Shown piece by piece: positions 55,442 to 55,629 of a stretch of DNA of 55,629 nucleotides. Positions within the stretch are counted from its first letter, which is position 1. Every line of letters starts with the position of its first letter. Source of the DNA: a virus; IMG/VR virus record IMGVR_UViG_3300042556_001736, positions 1 to 55,629 of that record. The stretch is one strand, 5' to 3'. Under the pieces are notes generated by a model. That model saw only the letters and a program-made list of their open reading frames with translations. It had not been told where the DNA came from and did not search any database. A program made the translations under genes and the position numbers.

Positions 55442-55629
55442 CGCCCGCCGGCAAGCTGCAGGAGCACCTGAAGCGCGTCGTCCAGAAGAGCGGCGGCCAG
55501 TACCGCAAAACGCGCTGGGAAGGTCGCCGGGGCTGCCCTGACTGCTTCATCTGGTGGACGTGGCCGCGCGCCGCCTTCGTCGAGATCAAGGCCGACGACG
55601 ATCGGCTCAGCGGCCACCAGCAGCGCGAG
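55438..55629 (+). CDS. VRR-NUC nuclease, N-terminal part (continues at base 3 on the circle)
   Basis: The GTG at 55438 overlaps the preceding stop (GTGA). Residues include EHLKRVVQKSGGQYRKTRWE, PDCFIWW and AAFVEIKADDDRLSGHQQRE: the D (PD), E-x-K and Q that make the VRR-NUC active site. It runs to the window edge on a complete codon. The C-terminal half is at 3-92. Such nucleases act on branched DNA in phage replication modules. Confidence 0.85.
   Translation, partial: MTPAGKLQEHLKRVVQKSGGQYRKTRWEGRRGCPDCFIWWTWPRAAFVEIKADDDRLSGHQQRE

Noticed and set aside
1-55629. Integrase, attachment site or tRNA genes
   Set aside because: No recombinase motifs, no tRNA-like cloverleaf that I could recognise, and no att-like repeats were found by reading; a tRNA search program would be decisive.

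Overview
The window is almost the whole genome of a short-tailed (podovirus-type) tailed phage of about 55.6 kb and high GC. A P22-type portal, P22 gp4-like and gp10-like tail proteins, tail spikes and fibres, and the lack of any tape-measure, tail-tube or sheath gene point to a short tail. The host is probably an alphaproteobacterium: there is a GapR/DUF2312-type protein, a family concentrated in that class, and the coding is GC-rich. I see no integrase, no phage RNA polymerase and no tRNA gene. The two window ends are the two halves of one VRR-NUC nuclease gene, so the molecule is circular or circularly permuted and only a few bases are missing at the cut.

Layout. The genome has two opposed transcription arms. 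The rightward arm runs from about 42.5 kb to the window end and continues, across the junction, from base 1 to 3.68 kb. It carries small early genes, an RNA polymerase alpha-CTD-like protein, a YdaS/Cro-type regulator, a primase-helicase, a DUF2800 exonuclease-like protein, a DUF2815 ssDNA-binding-like protein, the GapR-like protein, a family A DNA polymerase, the VRR-NUC nuclease, a zinc-finger protein and an SNF2-type helicase. A leftward two-gene cassette (metallophosphoesterase plus a small protein, 45.9-47.1 kb) interrupts it. The leftward late arm runs from 42.15 kb to 3.65 kb in the order terS, terL, portal, GroES-like co-chaperonin, scaffold candidate, decoration candidate, major capsid protein, HNH endonuclease, fibres and spikes, tail proteins, lysis cassette, gp4/gp10-like tail proteins, ejection-type virion proteins, and finally two effector-like polyvalent proteins with GNAT and ADP-ribosyltransferase domains. 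Most neighbours are translationally coupled through TAATG, TGATG, ATGA or GTGA overlaps.

The arms diverge at a 412-bp non-coding region (42152-42563) that holds 13 copies of the heptamer TGCAGCA/TGCTGCA, a candidate replication origin, partition or packaging region. Seven genes or operons, six rightward and one leftward, carry the same upstream element: TTGCAA, a second TTG box exactly 13 bases further on, then a leader with (A)TCAGCAA and a GGAGAC-type ribosome-binding site.

The most unusual feature lies just before the DNA polymerase gene. A large RNA hairpin (23-nt arms, 21 pairs) buries the polymerase ribosome-binding site in its stem and shows, in its loop, the exact antisense of the shared early leader. 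This suggests an unreported leader-to-loop RNA circuit linking early transcription to polymerase synthesis. A second gene, the HNH endonuclease next to the capsid gene, also has its ribosome-binding site buried, there in a terminator hairpin.
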